From assembly GCA_965200615.1 (NCBI GenBank), contig OZ241377.1, forward strand, positions 4,836,001-4,900,000: a DNA stretch of 64,000 bases, read 5' to 3'. The position numbers and the translations under genes were made by a program. Shown here one piece after another: positions 51,201 to 58,933 of the stretch; the first letter of the stretch is position 1; the number at the start of each line of letters is the position of its first letter. This stretch comes from Bin5 sp965200615. Lineage in GTDB: Bacteria > Chloroflexota > Anaerolineae > Caldilineales > Caldilineaceae. The notes below the pieces were generated by a model. It saw nothing but the letters and a program-made list of their open reading frames with translations, was not told where the DNA came from and did not search any database.

Positions 51201-53097
51201 ACCGAACGGCGATTCGAAAAACAGCGCAATCAAGCAGGTGGCCTCAGCCCGTTTCGGCGTCACCAGCAACTATCTTGTCAACGCCCGAGAGCTGCAGATC
51301 AAAATGGCGCAGGGGGCCAAGCCGGGCGAAGGCGGCCAACTGCCCGGCAAGAAGGTCTATCCGTGGATCGCGGAAGTACGGCATTCAACGCCCGGCGTCG
51401 GACTGATCTCGCCCCCGCCGCACCATGACATCTACTCCATCGAAGACCTGGCCGAGTTGATCCACGATCTCAAGAACTCCAACCATCACGCCCGGATCAA
51501 TGTCAAGTTGGTGTCGGAAGTTGGCGTGGGTACCGTCGCCGCCGGCGTCGCCAAGGGGCATGCCGACGTCATCCTGATCAGCGGCCATGACGGCGGAACA
51601 GGGGCATCGCCGCAGACCAGCATCAAGCATGCCGGCCTGCCTTGGGAGTTGGGGGTGGCCGAGACCCACCAGACGCTCCTCATAAACAATCTGCGCAGCC
51701 GCGTCGTCGTTGAGACTGACGGCCAGCTGAAGACCGGCCGCGACCTTGCGATTGCGGCGCTGTTGGGCGCTGAGGAGTACGGCTTCGCCACGAGCCCTCT
51801 GGTCGCTTTAGGCTGCATCATGATGCGAGTCTGCCACCTGGACACTTGCCCGGTAGGCGTCGCCACGCAGAACCCCGAACTGCGAAAGATGTACACCGGC
51901 GACCCGCAGCACGTCGTCAACTTCATGTACTTTATCGCCCAGGAGTTGCGGGAGTACATGGCAAAGCTGGGTTTTCGTACGGTGAACGAGATGATCGGGC
52001 GCACTGACCGTCTGCAGGCGCCTCATTCGATCGAACACTGGAAGGCGCAGGGCATCGACCTTACCGCGATCCTGCACCGTCCGGATGTGCCGGAGGACTG
52101 GGGGCGCTACTGCCAGATAGACCAGGATCACGGCCTGGACAAAGCGTTGGACAACACTACCCTGCTCGAACTCTGCATGCCCGCCCTCGAAAACAGCGAG
52201 GAGGAGGTGCAGCGGGCACACGATGCCCAGGGTGGCATTGGATCTGAGAGCTCGCTGAAGCGGGTCAAGGCGTCTCTGCCCATCCATAACACGAACCGTG
52301 TTGTGGGCACCATCACCGGCAGTGAGATCACCCGCCGTTTCGGACCGGACGGGCTGCCTGAAGACACGATTCAATTACATTTCAGTGGCGCTGCCGGCCA
52401 GAGTTTCGGCGCCTTCATTCCCAACGGCATGACGCTTGAACTCGAGGGCGACGGCAACGACTACTTCGGCAAAGGGCTCTCCGGCGGCAAGATCATCGCC
52501 TACCCGCCCTACGGCTCCACCTTCAAGGCCGAAGACAACATCATTATCGGCAATGTGGCCTTCTATGGCGCGACCAGCGGCGAAGCTTACGTTCGCGGCA
52601 TGGCCGGGGAGCGCTTCTGTGTCCGCAACTCCGGAATGCACGCCGTCATCGAGGGTGTAGGCGACCACGGTTGCGAGTACATGACCGGCGGCCGTGTGGT
52701 CGTTCTGGGGCGCACCGGACGAAACTTTGCCGCCGGCATGTCAGGCGGTATCGCCTACGTTCTGGACGAAAAGCTGGTGGACGGCGTCCGCTTCGACAAG
52801 CGTGTAAACCTGGAAATGGTCGAAATCGGGAGACTCGAAGACCCGGAAGAAATCGCCGAAGTACGGGAGATGATCCAGCGCCATTACGCCTATACGAATT
52901 CGGAGGTTGCCGGACGGGTCCTGTCGGATTGGGAAGCCTACCTGCCCAAATTCGTCAAAGTGTTGCCCAAAGACTACAAACGCATGCTGCAATGTCTTGC
53001 CGAAGTAGAAGCCGCCGGTCTCAAGGGCGCGGAGGCATTGATGGCTGCATTCGAACGCAACAGTCAGGACCTGGCCGCACGTGTAAGCGGCAACTGA
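48277..53097 (+). CDS. gltB: Glutamate synthase, large subunit
   Basis: 1,606 residues. With GltD it makes two glutamates from glutamine, 2-oxoglutarate and NADPH. The mature N-terminal nucleophile is Cys38 in RYEHDACGVGFV, so the first 37 residues are a propeptide, here with a Cys-Cys pair. The class II glutaminase domain is followed by the central domain, then the FMN synthase domain with the 3Fe-4S ligands in CHLDTCPVGVATQ, and the C-terminal beta-helix (GGxxG repeats ending MTGGRVVVLGRTGRNFAAGMSGG). GAGGAG precedes the ATG. It feeds amino groups to the branched-chain transaminase. Confidence 0.97.
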   Translation: MSDTQFTPSCCHQPTLHAQPGLPAKQGLYDPRYEHDACGVGFVVNIKGQKSNAIVSQGLEVLLNLAHRGACGCEPNTGDGAGVLMQMPDRFMRKVAAEEGIDLPPEGDYAVGMIFLPPRGDYRFLCEQLFEKIIRSEGQTVLGWRTVPTANDEIGHTARLGEPVVRQVFIGRNSDRLTGNDDLAFERKLYVIRKQAENQIRYSQLREGDAFYVASLSSRTIVYKGMLMAPQVRGFYPDLLDEEMESALIVIHSRFSTNTFPSWERAHPYRYMIHNGEINTLRGNENWMYARQSQFESELFGNDIKKILPIIHDDGSDSAKFDETLEFLYLSGRSLPHAMMMMIPEPWSQHETMSDAKKAFYEYHSAMMEPWDGPASMVFTDGTIVGAVLDRNGLRPSRYCVTKDDMVVMASEVGVLPMEPDRILKKARLEPGRMFLVDTSQRRIISDEELKETMASAHPYREWLDEHMVSLDEIPEPEAEAPGVDHSTMLERQQIFGYTFEQLRILLAPMATDGVEALGAMGNDTPAAALSNHSQLLYNYFKQLFAQVTNPPIDAIREELITATEVMMGTELNLLETKPENCRQLKLSQPIINNQELAKIRHIESSGAEGFHAKTLPILFDVNGGRDALEQALEDLFQGATEAIEAGFNILILSDRGVGPGIAPIPALLATSGLHHHLIRNETRTQTALVVESGEPREVHHLALLIGFGATAVNPYLALETLDQMIQDRLLVDIDHDTATYNYVKAAMKGVVKVLSKMGISTIQSYCGAQIFEALGLSQRLVDEYFTWTSSRVEGIGLSEIFSEIKIRHDRAYPVRLYAQSESNGHGLVATKPDVSAANGNGHGGQLLSPGGDYQWRKDGELHLFNPRTVHLLQKATRTNDYESFKAYTKDIDQMNKEWCNLRGLLEFDFEDARSIPIEEVEPVESICKRFKTGAMSYGSISKEAHETLAIAMNRIGGRSNTGEGGEDPARYILEPNGDSKNSAIKQVASARFGVTSNYLVNARELQIKMAQGAKPGEGGQLPGKKVYPWIAEVRHSTPGVGLISPPPHHDIYSIEDLAELIHDLKNSNHHARINVKLVSEVGVGTVAAGVAKGHADVILISGHDGGTGASPQTSIKHAGLPWELGVAETHQTLLINNLRSRVVVETDGQLKTGRDLAIAALLGAEEYGFATSPLVALGCIMMRVCHLDTCPVGVATQNPELRKMYTGDPQHVVNFMYFIAQELREYMAKLGFRTVNEMIGRTDRLQAPHSIEHWKAQGIDLTAILHRPDVPEDWGRYCQIDQDHGLDKALDNTTLLELCMPALENSEEEVQRAHDAQGGIGSESSLKRVKASLPIHNTNRVVGTITGSEITRRFGPDGLPEDTIQLHFSGAAGQSFGAFIPNGMTLELEGDGNDYFGKGLSGGKIIAYPPYGSTFKAEDNIIIGNVAFYGATSGEAYVRGMAGERFCVRNSGMHAVIEGVGDHGCEYMTGGRVVVLGRTGRNFAAGMSGGIAYVLDEKLVDGVRFDKRVNLEMVEIGRLEDPEEIAEVREMIQRHYAYTNSEVAGRVLSDWEAYLPKFVKVLPKDYKRMLQCLAEVEAAGLKGAEALMAAFERNSQDLAARVSGN

Positions 53098-53124
53098 GGA
53101 TTGCTAACAGAGTGCATCGACCCG

Positions 53125-53155
53125 GTATTGCGCGTTAACCCTTTCCACGCAATAC
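53125..53155 (+). other. Intercistronic hairpin between gltB and gltD
   Basis: GTATTGCG (53125-53132) pairs perfectly with CGCAATAC (53148-53155) around a 15-base loop, 18 bases before gltD. No T-tract follows, so it is more likely a processing or stability element setting the ratio of large to small subunit than a terminator. Confidence 0.5.
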
Positions 53156-53173
53156 GCAGTCAGGAGATTTCGA

Positions 53174-54673
53174 ATGGGTAAACCAACAGGCTTTCTTGAA
53201 TTCGAGCGGCAGTCCTTCCCTGAACGTGCGCCCCTTGAACGAATTCAAGATTGGGATGAGTTTCATCTCCATTTGACGACTGAGGACCTTCAGGAGCAGG
53301 GCGCCAGGTGCATGGACTGCGGCATTCCCTTCTGCCATACTGGCACGATGCCGGAGGGCGGCTGCCCCATCAATAATCTGATCCCTGAGTGGAATGACCT
53401 GGTCTATCAGAACCGCTGGCGCGAAGCGCTGGACCGGCTCCACGCCACCAATAATTTCCCTGAATTCACCGGCCGCGTCTGCCCGGCTCCGTGCGAAGGC
53501 TCCTGCACCTTGGGCCTGATCGAGCCGCCGGTAACGATCAAGAGCATCGAGTGCGCGATCATCGACAGGGGATTTGAAGAGGGCTGGGTTGTAGCCCAGC
53601 CGCCGGCGGTTCGCACCGGCAAAAAAGTGGCCGTCGTCGGATCGGGGCCAGCCGGACTTGCCTGCGCCGACCAGCTTAACACTGCGGGCCACACTGTCAC
53701 CGTCTATGAACGCGCCGACCGTATCGGCGGGCTGCTGATGTACGGCATCCCCAACATGAAACTGGAAAAGGAGCGCGTCGAGCAGCGGGTCGACCTGATG
53801 CGCGTCGAAGGTGTTACCTTCATTACGAACTGCGAAGTAGGCAAAGACGTCCCCGCCGACAGTCTTCTCGAAGAGAACGATGCGATCGTACTCTGTGGGG
53901 GCGCCACCCACCCTCGCGATCTGCCAATAGAGGGCAGGGAGTTGGAGGGCGTCCACTTTGCGATGGAGTTCCTGCACGGCAATACCAAGCAGTTGCTCGA
54001 CGGCAAATACGGCGAAGTTCCAGGCGAAGGCTTCAGTTATCCTTTTATCTCCGCTGAGGGCAAAGACGTCATTGTGATTGGCGGCGGCGACACCGGCAAC
54101 GACTGCCTTGGAACGTCGATGCGTCACGGCTGCAATAGTGTCAGCATGTTCGAAATTCTGCCGCAGCCGCCTCCGGAACGGGCCGCAAGCAATCCCTGGC
54201 CTGAATGGCCGAACATTTTTCGCGTCGACTACGGCCATGCGGAAGCCGCAGCCCGCTCTGGCGCAGATCCACGCACGTTCGAGATCAGCACCAAGAGATT
54301 CGTAGGCGACGAACACGGCCGCCTGAAGGAGTTGCACACCGTCCTGATAGAATGGGTTCCGAGCGAGAACGGCGCCCGCCCTCAGCTGCGCGAGGTCCCG
54401 GGCACCGAAAAGGTGTGGCCGGCACAATTGGCGCTGCTGGCAATGGGCTTTCTGGGGCCGGAGAATCCCGTGCTGGATCAGTTGGGCATCGAAAGAGACG
54501 CCCGCTCCAATGCCCAGGCCGAGTACGGCAGATTCGCCACAAACGTCCCCGGCGTTTTCGCAGCCGGCGACATGCGCCGCGGGCAGAGTCTGGTCGTTTG
54601 GGCGATAAATGAAGGACGCGGCGCGGCGCGAGAGTGCGACCGCTTCCTTATGGGCGAAACAAGCCTTCCGTAA
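53174..54673 (+). CDS. gltD: Glutamate synthase, small subunit
   Basis: 499 residues. NADPH-oxidising, FAD-binding subunit that passes electrons to GltB. N-terminal [4Fe-4S] ligands lie in RCMDCGIPFCHTG and GRVCPAPCEGSC. The FAD site is VAVVGSGPAGLACADQL and the NADPH site IVIGGGDTGNDCLG. The C-terminal APG(V)FAAGDMRRGQSL segment is standard. CAGGAG lies ahead of the ATG. Normal length. Confidence 0.96.
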   Translation: MGKPTGFLEFERQSFPERAPLERIQDWDEFHLHLTTEDLQEQGARCMDCGIPFCHTGTMPEGGCPINNLIPEWNDLVYQNRWREALDRLHATNNFPEFTGRVCPAPCEGSCTLGLIEPPVTIKSIECAIIDRGFEEGWVVAQPPAVRTGKKVAVVGSGPAGLACADQLNTAGHTVTVYERADRIGGLLMYGIPNMKLEKERVEQRVDLMRVEGVTFITNCEVGKDVPADSLLEENDAIVLCGGATHPRDLPIEGRELEGVHFAMEFLHGNTKQLLDGKYGEVPGEGFSYPFISAEGKDVIVIGGGDTGNDCLGTSMRHGCNSVSMFEILPQPPPERAASNPWPEWPNIFRVDYGHAEAAARSGADPRTFEISTKRFVGDEHGRLKELHTVLIEWVPSENGARPQLREVPGTEKVWPAQLALLAMGFLGPENPVLDQLGIERDARSNAQAEYGRFATNVPGVFAAGDMRRGQSLVVWAINEGRGAARECDRFLMGETSLP

Positions 54674-54722
54674 GCAGGCCGACCCTCAATACTGCAAGAC
54701 AACAGAGGCGAGGAAACGCAGA

Positions 54723-56126
54723 ATGGGAAAGACGCTGTTCGAAAAAATCTGGGATGCGCACGTGATTGCGGAAGATGAAGGCGCGCCTGCCGTGCTCTAC
54801 ATCGATGCCCACCTGGTGCACGAAGTCACTTCTCCTCAAGCGTTCGCCACTCTTCGCGAACGGGGTCTGCCGGTGCGGCGGCCCGACAAGACTTTTGCCA
54901 CCATGGACCATGCCATCCCTACCCGTATTGGGGCCGTAGAGATCGACTGGCCGGACGATGCGGCCACGCAGGTCCGCACTCTCCGCCAAAACTGTGCCGA
55001 CTTCGATGTCCCTCTTTTCGATATTGAAGGGGACATCCAGGGCATCGTTCACGTCATCGGGCCCGAGTTGGGCGTCACGCAGCCGGGCATGACGATTGTC
55101 TGCGGCGACAGCCACACCAGCACGCATGGCGCCTTCGGCGCGCTCGCGTTCGGCATCGGCACCAGCGAGGTCGGCCACGTTCTGGCGACCCAGTGTCTGA
55201 TGCAGAAGCAGGCGAAGACCTTCGCCATCAACGTTGAGGGCGCGCTAGGACATGGGGTGACGGCCAAAGATATCATTCTTGCCATAATTGCCAAGAACGG
55301 CGCCGGCGGCGGTGTGGGCTACGTCTTCGAATACCGAGGCGAAGCGATCCGCGCCCTCGACATGGCCAGCCGCATGACCATTTGCAATATGAGCATCGAA
55401 GGCGGCGCCCGCGCTGGCCTGATCGCGCCCGACGAGACCACTTTCGAATACATCAAAGGGCGCGCCTACGCACCCAAGGGCGATGCCTGGGACAGGGCCG
55501 TTGCCAACTGGCGCACGTTGAAGACCGACGAAGACGCTGCCTTTGACCGAGAGCTGACACTGGACGCGTCCGCGCTCGAGCCCATGGTGACCTACGGCAC
55601 TAACCCCGGCCAGGGCGTGCCCGTCACCAAGCATGTACCCAAAACGAGCGACCTGGACGACCCCGCCGAAAGACGCAGCCTCCAGAACGCCCTCGACTAT
55701 ATGGGCCTGACCGAAGGGCAGCCCATCGAAGGCCAGCACGTCGACGTCGTCTTCATCGGCTCCTGCACCAACAGCCGCATCGAAGACCTGCGCGCCGCGG
55801 CCGCCATCGCCAAGGGCCGCCGCGTCCCGAACCATGTGGAAGCGCTGGTCGTACCCGGATCCAAGGCGGTCAAGGCCCAGGCCGAAGCAGAAGGGCTTGA
55901 CCGCGTCTTCAGCGAAGCCGGTTTTGAATGGCGCGGCGCCGGCTGCAGCATGTGCCTGGCGATGAACGACGACAAGGCCGGCGAGGGCAAGTACGTGGCC
56001 AGCACAAGCAACCGCAACTTCATGGGCAGACAGGGGCCGGGAAGCCGGTCTCTCTTGATGAGCCCGATCATGGCCGCGGCGGCCGCGGTCAGCGGCCGCG
56101 TCACCGACGTGCGGGAGATCCTCTGA
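54723..56126 (+). CDS. leuC: 3-isopropylmalate dehydratase, large subunit
   Basis: About 467 residues. Isomerises 2- to 3-isopropylmalate with its small subunit. The [4Fe-4S] ligands lie in FIGSCTNSRIEDL and GCSMCLAMNDD. Substrate-loop regions DHAIPT, CGDSHTSTHGAFGALAFGIGTSEV and SNRNFMGRQGPGSRS are typical of LeuC. The frame is open from 54609, but MGKTLFEKIWDAHV from the ATG at 54723 is the standard start, with GAGG upstream. It shares one base with leuD (TGATG), so the two subunits are coupled. Confidence 0.96.
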   Translation: MGKTLFEKIWDAHVIAEDEGAPAVLYIDAHLVHEVTSPQAFATLRERGLPVRRPDKTFATMDHAIPTRIGAVEIDWPDDAATQVRTLRQNCADFDVPLFDIEGDIQGIVHVIGPELGVTQPGMTIVCGDSHTSTHGAFGALAFGIGTSEVGHVLATQCLMQKQAKTFAINVEGALGHGVTAKDIILAIIAKNGAGGGVGYVFEYRGEAIRALDMASRMTICNMSIEGGARAGLIAPDETTFEYIKGRAYAPKGDAWDRAVANWRTLKTDEDAAFDRELTLDASALEPMVTYGTNPGQGVPVTKHVPKTSDLDDPAERRSLQNALDYMGLTEGQPIEGQHVDVVFIGSCTNSRIEDLRAAAAIAKGRRVPNHVEALVVPGSKAVKAQAEAEGLDRVFSEAGFEWRGAGCSMCLAMNDDKAGEGKYVASTSNRNFMGRQGPGSRSLLMSPIMAAAAAVSGRVTDVREIL

Positions 56127-56743
56127 TGCAGCCTTTCACTACTCTGACATCAACCGCGCTGCCGTTGCGCACGGAAAACGTCGACACCGACCAGATCATA
56201 CCCGCCCGATACCTTACTGCCGTCACCCAGGAGGGCATGGGCGATGGGCTTTTTTCATGGTGGCGTTACGCCCGCGACGGCAGTCCGAATCCCGACTTCG
56301 TACTCAATCAGCCCCAATTTCAAGGTTCTGAAATCCTCGTGGCCGGCCGCAACTTCGGTATCGGATCCAGCCGTGAACATGCCGTATGGGCGCTCACCCA
56401 GTACGGTTTCCGGGCCGTAATTTCGCCTGCGTTCGCCGATATCTTCTACAACAACAGCCTGAAGAACGGACTCCTGCCAATCAGGTTGCCCGAAGAGACT
56501 GTCGGCCGGCTGCTCGATCTGGTCGAGGAAGTTCCGCAGGCGCGCATTTGCATCGAGCTGCCAAGCCAGACCGTGACACTGCCGGACTTTGACGGCGGTA
56601 CTGCGGGAGATGTGGAAGGTCCGTGGTCATTTGACATTGATCCCTTCCGCAAACAGTGCCTCCTGCGCGGCCTGGATGACCTCGGCTATCTTCTGGACAA
56701 GGAGGAGCAGATCAGCGCCTTTGAGGCCGCGGCGTCATATTGA
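56126..56743 (+). CDS. leuD: 3-isopropylmalate dehydratase, small subunit
   Basis: 205-residue swivel-domain subunit with NVDTDQIIPARYL at the start and ILVAGRNFGIGSSREHAVWAL, the substrate-recognition loop. The longer frame from 55928 is a shadow over leuC. The ATG overlaps the leuC stop, and GGGAG precedes it. The length is normal for the bacterial long LeuD. Confidence 0.96.
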   Translation: MQPFTTLTSTALPLRTENVDTDQIIPARYLTAVTQEGMGDGLFSWWRYARDGSPNPDFVLNQPQFQGSEILVAGRNFGIGSSREHAVWALTQYGFRAVISPAFADIFYNNSLKNGLLPIRLPEETVGRLLDLVEEVPQARICIELPSQTVTLPDFDGGTAGDVEGPWSFDIDPFRKQCLLRGLDDLGYLLDKEEQISAFEAAASY

Positions 56744-56822
56744 CAGCTCTTGATCTCAAGTTGCCGAGCTGCAAGAGCAGGTTCAGGCAGCTACGGATTG
56801 GGGGCTGGCAAATGGAAAGGGA

Positions 56823-57623
56823 ATGAAGCGGGTGACAACGGGCGCGCCTCCGGCGGATGGCAAGAGTGCGGTGTGGAAAGACCCCTCACTGGTTGACAGT
56901 TACCTTCGAAGAGTTCGCAAGGGCATTCCCCTGGCGCAGATCCAGTTGGACGTGATGATGCGGGTTATCGCCGGGCCGGAGGAGGATCAGGCCCAGGGCG
57001 ATCACTCTGTACACAATTTCCTGGACCTGGGGTGCGGCGACGGAATTCTTGCGGCAACGATCCTGGAAAAGTACCCTCGCGCCAAGGGGACGCTGGTCGA
57101 TTTCTCTACCTCTATGCTCCAGGCCGCTCTGAACAACCTGGAGGCCTATAGCAAGTCGCTGCATGTCTCGTCGGCAGATTACACGGACCCCTCGTGGTTC
57201 GATATCATCTCCGCCCACGCGCCTTTTGACGCGGTTGTGTCCGGTTTTTCGATTCACCACCAACCCGATTCAATTAAACACCAGGTCTATATCGACATTT
57301 TCGACCTGTTGATCCCCGGCGGCGTCTTCGTAAACATGGAGCACGTCTCTTCGGCGACGCCGCGAATCGAGGCGCTCTATGACGACTATTTCATCGACAC
57401 GCTATGGGCGAACCAGTTGACGGACGGCGACGGCCAGACACGCGACCAGGTGGCGGCCGCATATCACGGCAGGGAAGATAAACAGGCTAACATATTGGCG
57501 CCTGTGGAGTCGCAATGCGACTGGCTGCGAGAAATCGGCTTCGACGATGTTGACTGCTATTTCAGGGTTTTCGAGTTGGCGGTCTTTGGCGGCAGACGCC
57601 CCCTGATGAAAGAGGAAGACTAA
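56823..57623 (+). CDS. Class I SAM-dependent methyltransferase
   Basis: 266-residue methyltransferase with motif I NFLDLGCGDGILAATIL (about residue 66), the acidic strand-2 end GTLVDFSTSML, and VVSGFSIHHQPD with LLIPGGVFVNMEHV. It sits between leuD and leuB and runs in the same direction, with an 80-base gap on one side and about 90 on the other. None of the leucine steps needs a methyl transfer, so its presence is unexplained. A substrate cannot be inferred. Confidence 0.87.
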   Translation: MKRVTTGAPPADGKSAVWKDPSLVDSYLRRVRKGIPLAQIQLDVMMRVIAGPEEDQAQGDHSVHNFLDLGCGDGILAATILEKYPRAKGTLVDFSTSMLQAALNNLEAYSKSLHVSSADYTDPSWFDIISAHAPFDAVVSGFSIHHQPDSIKHQVYIDIFDLLIPGGVFVNMEHVSSATPRIEALYDDYFIDTLWANQLTDGDGQTRDQVAAAYHGREDKQANILAPVESQCDWLREIGFDDVDCYFRVFELAVFGGRRPLMKEED

Positions 57624-57715
57624 ACGGATTCCGCACCCAAGCAATATCATCCTCCTGACTTCAGAGCGCAGATCAGTTCAAGTCAAGGACGGTACCGAAG
57701 AAGGAAAAGAGACGA

Positions 57716-58804
57716 ATGGATGCAACGATTGTTATTTTGGATGGTGACGGCATCGGTCCGGAAGTCACGGCGGAAGCCAAAAAGGTTCTGGCGGCGGTGG
57801 CCGGCCGCTTCGGCCATGACTTTGTCTTCGACCACCAGCAGATCGGCGGACGGTCCATCGACGAACTGGGGACCAGTTTGCCCGACGAAACAGTCGAGGC
57901 CGCATCCGCGGCGGAGGCGGTCCTGCTTGGCGCGGTAGGCGGACCAAAATGGGACGACCCCAGTCTGGCCGACAGACCGGAACAGGGCGTGCTTGCCCTC
58001 CGCAAGAGCCTGGACCTATTTGCAAACCTGCGCCCCGTTAAGCTTCAGCCCCAACTGCTCTCCGCCAGCACCATCAAGGAAGAGACGCTGGAAGGTGTGG
58101 ACCTTCTCGTGGTGCGTGAGTTGACCGGAGGCATCTATTTCGGCGAGCGCAAGGAGCCCGAGGACAACTTCGAGGCCTTCGACACGATGCTTTACACGAG
58201 GCCGGAGATCGATCGAGTTGTGCGCCTGGCCGCGGACGCGGCCATGGAACGCAACCGCCGCCTGGCCAGCGTGGACAAGGCAAACGTTCTCGCTTCCTCC
58301 CGGCTCTGGCGCAGCGTTGCCACCAAGGCTCTCGCCGACTACCCCGAACTGGAGGTTGAGCACATTCTGGTCGACGCCATGGCCATGCACTTGATCCGGA
58401 GGCCGGCAGACTTCGACGTGATAGTTGCCGGGAATCTGTTCGGCGACATCCTCACCGACGAGGCCTCCATGCTGGCCGGGTCGATGGGCATGCTGCCCTC
58501 CGCCAGCCTGGGCGATGTCAGCAACCGGCATAACCTGCCCCTCGGACTCTACGAGCCGATCCACGGCAGCGCGCCCGACATCGCCGGACAGGGCATTGCC
58601 AACCCGCTGGCCGCGATTCTGAGCAGCGCCATGCTGCTCCGCCATAGTCTGGGCCTGGAGAAGGAGGCTGCGGCTGTCGAGGCCGCGGTGGACGCCATCC
58701 TGGCTCTCGGTGTACGCACGCCTGACATCGCCCAGCCCGGTACCGAGACGGCGGGAACCGAGGTCCTCGGAGATCTCGTTGCGAAAGAGATTCGGGACGC
58801 ATAG
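57716..58804 (+). CDS. leuB: 3-isopropylmalate dehydrogenase
   Basis: 362-residue NAD+-dependent beta-decarboxylating dehydrogenase that gives 2-oxoisocaproate. It shows ILDGDGIGPEVTAEAKKVL, AVLLGAVGGPKWDD, RELTGGIYFGERKE, the metal-binding NLFGDILTDEASML, and the cofactor-side LYEPIHGSAPDIAGQGIANP. The LYEPIHGSAPDIAG and NLFGDILTDEASM forms favour LeuB over homoisocitrate or isocitrate dehydrogenase. No second copy for lysine synthesis is in the window. Confidence 0.96.
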   Translation: MDATIVILDGDGIGPEVTAEAKKVLAAVAGRFGHDFVFDHQQIGGRSIDELGTSLPDETVEAASAAEAVLLGAVGGPKWDDPSLADRPEQGVLALRKSLDLFANLRPVKLQPQLLSASTIKEETLEGVDLLVVRELTGGIYFGERKEPEDNFEAFDTMLYTRPEIDRVVRLAADAAMERNRRLASVDKANVLASSRLWRSVATKALADYPELEVEHILVDAMAMHLIRRPADFDVIVAGNLFGDILTDEASMLAGSMGMLPSASLGDVSNRHNLPLGLYEPIHGSAPDIAGQGIANPLAAILSSAMLLRHSLGLEKEAAAVEAAVDAILALGVRTPDIAQPGTETAGTEVLGDLVAKEIRDA

Positions 58805-58933
58805 CAGAGGGCTCGCTCCTGTAACGCGGTGACGAAATCTCACCTGCCCCCCACCCGGCACATTTCAAAAAACGTCTACAGAGGGGGCGCCTACAGCGGG
58901 TAGAGTTGAAAGGATACCTGCAGGAACTCTTGA

